Assembly: GCA_036496265.1 (NCBI GenBank) | Contig: DASXLL010000299.1 | Span: 1 to 8,572, forward strand | Reading direction: 5' to 3' | Source: CAYLLN01 sp036496265 | GTDB taxonomy: Bacteria > Planctomycetota > Planctomycetia > Pirellulales > Pirellulaceae | DNA length: 8,572 bases | Program-made: the position numbers and the translations under genes | The notes under the pieces: model-generated | Database searches by the model: none | Told to the model about the DNA's origin: nothing | The model's input: only the letters and a program-made list of their open reading frames with translations | In this document: positions 5,984-8,572 of the stretch, piece by piece | How the letters are laid out: each line of letters starts with the position of its first letter | Position numbering within the stretch: position 1 is the stretch's first letter

Positions 5984-6949
5984 ATGCTCCGCACCGCCAA
6001 CGATTTGGAAGATTACTTGCCGCCGGAGCTGCGCACGATTGATGATCCGCAAGTGGCGCTACCCGCGATCGCCAAAGACTCGCGCCTCATCAGTCTGATT
6101 GACGAATCGGTTCGTCGGATACCTACACAACACGACGTATTTCGCGGCGACGCAACGGAAATCAATTTGCCGCCTCATTCTGTGCATTTGGTCGTGACGT
6201 CTCCGCCTTACTGGACGCTAAAAGAGTATAGGGCGAGCGCCGGACAACTTGGCCATGTCGACGACTACGAAGCTTTCTTGCTCGAACTCGACAAAGTTTG
6301 GCGCAGCTGCTTCCATGCTTTAGTGCCCGGTGGAAGGTTGGTCTGTGTGGTTGGAGACGTCTGCCTTTCTCGTCGAAAGAACAACGGGCGCCATACGGTA
6401 GTGCCCCTTCACGCATCAATTCAAGAGAATTGTCGCCGTATAGGGTACGACAATTTATCCCCAATCATTTGGCATAAAATTTCCAATGCGGCATTCGAAT
6501 CCGAGGGGAATGGCTCGGCGTTCCTAGGAAAGCCGTATGAACCCAACGCCGTAATTAAAAATGACATTGAGTTCATTTTGATGCAGCGGAGACCCGGCGG
6601 CTATCGTAGTCCATCGTTAGCAACGCGCGTGCTCAGTGTCATCGGCGACGTGAATCATAAGACGTGGTTTCAGCAGATTTGGACAGGATTGACTGGAGCT
6701 TCGACGCGGAATCATCCGGCTCCTTATCCATTGGAACTTGCAGAGCGACTGGTCCGGATGTTTAGTTTCGTCGGCGATACAGTCCTTGATCCATTTTTGG
6801 GGACTGGGACGACGACAATTGCTGCAATGCGAAACGGACGGAATTCGATTGGGATCGAGGTTGACGAAACCTATTTAGAATTTGCGCGAAAGCGCATTGC
6901 CGAATCCACGGACGTCTTTATGACGACCGAGGTTAATATTCATGAATAA
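5984..6949 (+). CDS. Type II DNA methyltransferase, beta class (N4-cytosine or N6-adenine)
   Basis: This 321-residue protein should transfer a methyl group from S-adenosylmethionine to a base in the site cut by the downstream endonuclease. Catalytic motif IV, TSPPYW (SPPY at 73-76), comes before the SAM-binding motif DPFLGTGTT (259-267) and GIEVDE (280-285), the order that defines beta-class enzymes. HPAPYP (234-239) is the motif X region preceding motif I. SPPY rather than DPPY is more usual in N4-cytosine methylases, so m4C is favoured but not proved. I chose the ATG at 5984 because GAGG (5974-5977) lies 6 nt before it; the ATG at 5969 would add five residues. The stop overlaps the endonuclease start by 8 bp, indicating translational coupling. 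There is no separate specificity subunit, and the target region is presumably within 90-230. GC is visibly lower than in the ATPase gene. Confidence 0.92.
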   Translation: MLRTANDLEDYLPPELRTIDDPQVALPAIAKDSRLISLIDESVRRIPTQHDVFRGDATEINLPPHSVHLVVTSPPYWTLKEYRASAGQLGHVDDYEAFLLELDKVWRSCFHALVPGGRLVCVVGDVCLSRRKNNGRHTVVPLHASIQENCRRIGYDNLSPIIWHKISNAAFESEGNGSAFLGKPYEPNAVIKNDIEFILMQRRPGGYRSPSLATRVLSVIGDVNHKTWFQQIWTGLTGASTRNHPAPYPLELAERLVRMFSFVGDTVLDPFLGTGTTTIAAMRNGRNSIGIEVDETYLEFARKRIAESTDVFMTTEVNIHE

Positions 6950-7667
6950 GCTTGATAAGCGGGTCGGCGAGGCGATTACTCTGTTTTGGACGACGCGCGA
7001 CAAGCAGAGCGAAACGCAAGGTATCGATTCTGGCCAAAAAGACGCTGGTCTGCGCGCCGCTGTTACCGGCGGTAAGCATCTCGACGGGTTTACCGAGATT
7101 TGCCGCGATTTGTTCATTGCCAACGGCGTTCCAGAAGTTCACGTGTATTGGAACCAGAAGCGTGAATTACCGGGATTCTATCGGGCCGAGAAGAATTGGG
7201 ACCTAGTCGTGGTTGCGGAAGGTCGGCTCTTAGCGGTGATCGAGTTTAAGGCGCAAGTTGGACCCTCATTTGGCAATAACGTCAATAACCGCGTTGAAGA
7301 GGCGATTGGAAATGCGAGCGATTTGTGGGCTGCATACCGGGAGGGCGCATTTAAACCGTCGGAGCGACCCTGGCTTGGCTACGTGTTCATCCTTGAGGAT
7401 TGCGAAGCGTCAAATCGTGCTGTCGTGGTGCGAGAACCGCATTTTCCAGTTTTTGCCGAGTTCAAATCGGCATCCTATGTCAAACGCTACGAGATCTTTT
7501 TAACTAAGCTATTGCGCGAGCGACTTTATGACGGTGCCTGCCTGTTACTCACTAGCAGAAGTGAAGGCATGAAAGGCAAATTTCACAGCCCAACGAAGGA
7601 ACTTCAATTTAGCACATTTGCCGCAGGGCTGATCGCCCGCGCGGTCGCGTTTTCGAAGCTGCATTAG
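6942..7667 (+). CDS. PaeR7I/XhoI-family type II restriction endonuclease
   Basis: The 241-residue protein is close in length to PaeR7I and XhoI (about 245 aa), whose family cleaves CTCGAG. The family signature runs through KDAGLRAAVTGGKHLDGF (33-50), NWDLVVV (85-91), VIEFKAQVGPSFGNNVNNR (99-117) and EEAIGNASDLW. Asp87 with Glu101 and Lys103 fits the D...ExK metal site of the PD-(D/E)XK nuclease fold; this assignment is from the pattern. The ATG at 6942 has GAGG at 6929-6932 and overlaps the methylase stop by 8 bp. No controller protein gene is visible, so expression is probably set by coupling to the methylase. The protein is full length with no frameshift, so the system may be active. The exact recognition sequence cannot be read from sequence, since relatives recognise longer versions of CTCGAG. 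Confidence 0.93.
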   Translation: MNKLDKRVGEAITLFWTTRDKQSETQGIDSGQKDAGLRAAVTGGKHLDGFTEICRDLFIANGVPEVHVYWNQKRELPGFYRAEKNWDLVVVAEGRLLAVIEFKAQVGPSFGNNVNNRVEEAIGNASDLWAAYREGAFKPSERPWLGYVFILEDCEASNRAVVVREPHFPVFAEFKSASYVKRYEIFLTKLLRERLYDGACLLLTSRSEGMKGKFHSPTKELQFSTFAAGLIARAVAFSKLH

Positions 7668-7838
7668 ATGCCGGAGCACACTTACGTACCCCAGGTTAAG
7701 TCATGGCGCAGTCGCGCGGATTGGGAATGCGACGCAAACATCGCCGGTAAATTGGCATTTGGCCTCATAAAGTTTTCGGCCTCGGCGGTGCGCACTAAGA
7801 TGGCGGCGGGGATTGCTCGGCCGAAGATGCTGGGGTGA
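7668..7838 (+). CDS. Doubtful 56-codon frame directly after the endonuclease stop
   Basis: The ATG follows the endonuclease stop codon without a gap (TAGATG), and the frame runs 56 codons to TGA. The translation begins MPEHTYVPQVKSWRSRADWE, is mixed and basic, and has no motif I recognise. No Shine-Dalgarno is visible. Direct abutment could allow re-initiation, but a frame of this length is easily found by chance, so I give it little weight. It would be a third gene of the R-M operon if real. Confidence 0.2.
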   Translation: MPEHTYVPQVKSWRSRADWECDANIAGKLAFGLIKFSASAVRTKMAAGIARPKMLG

Positions 7839-7860
7839 GGTGACCCGGGGTGGCGCTCAT

Positions 7861-8022
7861 ATGCTGGGCCTGCGAAAGCGCAGCCATTGGTTCGGAACGG
7901 GGGTTCGCGGGACCGTAAAGTCGAGTCGACTTCCGTTTCATTTCGGCCTCCGCACTTTGCTAATCGCTACGACGCTGGTGACGGTGGTGCTCGGGCTAGT
8001 GATATACGCGGTCAGTAAGTAA
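7861..8022 (+). CDS. Short single-pass membrane protein with planctomycete-type motif
   Basis: The 53-residue peptide has a basic N-terminus (MLGLRKRSHWFGTG, then KSSR) followed by FHFGLRTLLIATTLV and a hydrophobic stretch of about 18 residues (about 34-51), ending AVSK. This gives one membrane helix with the basic end probably inside. The FxLRTLLxxxTLVxVxLG pattern recurs in many short planctomycete proteins of unknown function; that is recollection, not a search result. An in-frame GTG (7840) and TTG (7813) would lengthen it, but the ATG at 7861 gives the cleanest product. The start has only weak GG-rich sequence before it. It lies 193 bp after the endonuclease stop and is not obviously part of that operon. 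Confidence 0.6.
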   Translation: MLGLRKRSHWFGTGVRGTVKSSRLPFHFGLRTLLIATTLVTVVLGLVIYAVSK

Positions 8023-8163
8023 CTGCGCCTAACTTCATGTGAACCTCCTTTAGTAACGAGTTCTCGGCATTTTGATTGGCGACACGAGTCCTCAGGCGTT
8101 GGCACTGGCTAGTTAGTGTGTGGGATTTCTTGCCCGCACTTTCCGCGCGCCTACGATGCGGAA

Positions 8164-8572
8164 ATGGACGCCTACGAACAACTCCGCAACCAAGCCGCCC
8201 AGAAGCGGGACGCGGCAATTCTACTCGCCCGGAAAGAATACCGGAACAGCCTGCGCCGGATCGACGATCTGCGCAATTCTCTGTGCGGTGCGCAGCCCGT
8301 GCGCAAGCGCAGCCATTGCCGGCCGCTAATCGAGCTAATGATCGAAAGCCTGCCACGGGACCGGGCCTTCACGTTCTCGGACGTGCTGGAGTCGATGGAA
8401 GCCCTGGAGTCGAGCCGCACATTCAACGAAACGTCGGTGCGCACTCTGCTGCCGAAACTGGAGACACAAGGCATCATTCGGCGCGTATCGAAGAATCAGG
8501 CCGGGCGCGTCGAGTGGGCGGTGGCCGGCATAACGATTTCAGAGAGCCCCTACGGTGCGATGGCGCTCACCG
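8164..8572 (+). CDS. Coiled-coil plus winged-helix-like protein, truncated by window end
   Basis: The frame is open from the ATG at 8164 to the window edge, 136 codons. Residues 1-45 (MDAYEQLRNQAAQKRDAAIL and on to RRIDDLRNSL) form a charged amphipathic helix likely to be a coiled coil. After RKRSHCRP, residues of about 53-125 (LIELMIESLPRDRAFTFSDV, then TSVRTLLPKLETQGIIRRV and GRVEWAV) have the helix-helix-helix-wing layout of a winged helix, so DNA binding is inferred. Proteins of this layout are familiar as unnamed planctomycete families, from memory only. An in-frame GTG at 8116 could add 16 residues, but MDAYEQL is the natural beginning. No Shine-Dalgarno is seen. The 141-bp gap to the membrane peptide contains nothing I recognise. 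The 3' end is outside the window. Confidence 0.75.
   Translation, partial: MDAYEQLRNQAAQKRDAAILLARKEYRNSLRRIDDLRNSLCGAQPVRKRSHCRPLIELMIESLPRDRAFTFSDVLESMEALESSRTFNETSVRTLLPKLETQGIIRRVSKNQAGRVEWAVAGITISESPYGAMALT

Noticed and set aside
8012..8477. Minus-strand frames opposite the right-edge gene
   Set aside because: The plus strand carries an uninterrupted 136-codon frame with clear coiled-coil and winged-helix patterning; the minus-strand frames are its shadows.

Overview
The window most likely comes from a member of the Planctomycetota, probably a Pirellulales-like lineage. This is inferred from a short membrane peptide with the FHFGLRTLLIATTLV motif, a RepA-like AAA ATPase with a C-terminal helix-turn-helix-like region, a small coiled-coil plus winged-helix protein at the right edge, short G-rich heptad and AGC/TTAGC repeats scattered between and within genes, and mostly weak Shine-Dalgarno sequences. 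No search could be run, so the lineage is an inference from recognised sequence style.

The left third looks like ordinary chromosome. It holds the 3' part of serA (D-3-phosphoglycerate dehydrogenase, with the C-terminal ASB and ACT regulatory domains), a gene-poor gap of about 440 bp, and a small BON-domain protein. Convergent to that lies a large FHA-GAF-PP2C (SpoIIE/RsbU-type) phosphatase on the minus strand, with a good sigma70-like promoter whose -10 box sits between two near-identical 12-mers. A tRNA-Gln(CUG) gene follows on the plus strand.

The right half is accessory in character. Just after the tRNA is a small field of CATAGATG repeats and inverted repeats. It runs into the 3' end of a minus-strand RepA-like ATPase gene. 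That ATPase carries two low-complexity insertions. One contains a G-rich repeat of which an identical 21-nt copy also lies upstream of the gene, and the probable start codon is itself inside repeat DNA. Divergent from it is a compact two-gene type II restriction-modification system. A beta-class SPPY DNA methyltransferase overlaps by 8 bp a PaeR7I/XhoI-family endonuclease, in a segment visibly lower in GC than its flanks. The endonuclease family cuts around CTCGAG. Its classical partner methylases are of another class (N6-adenine, much longer), so the pairing is the most notable biology here.

After the R-M pair come a doubtful 56-codon frame, a 53-aa single-pass membrane peptide, and the first 136 codons of a coiled-coil/winged-helix protein that runs off the right edge.

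Functionally, serA, the BON protein, the signalling phosphatase and the tRNA are unrelated housekeeping or regulatory genes. The only clear multi-gene unit is the methyltransferase-endonuclease operon. Nothing in the sequence proves that the ATPase works with it.
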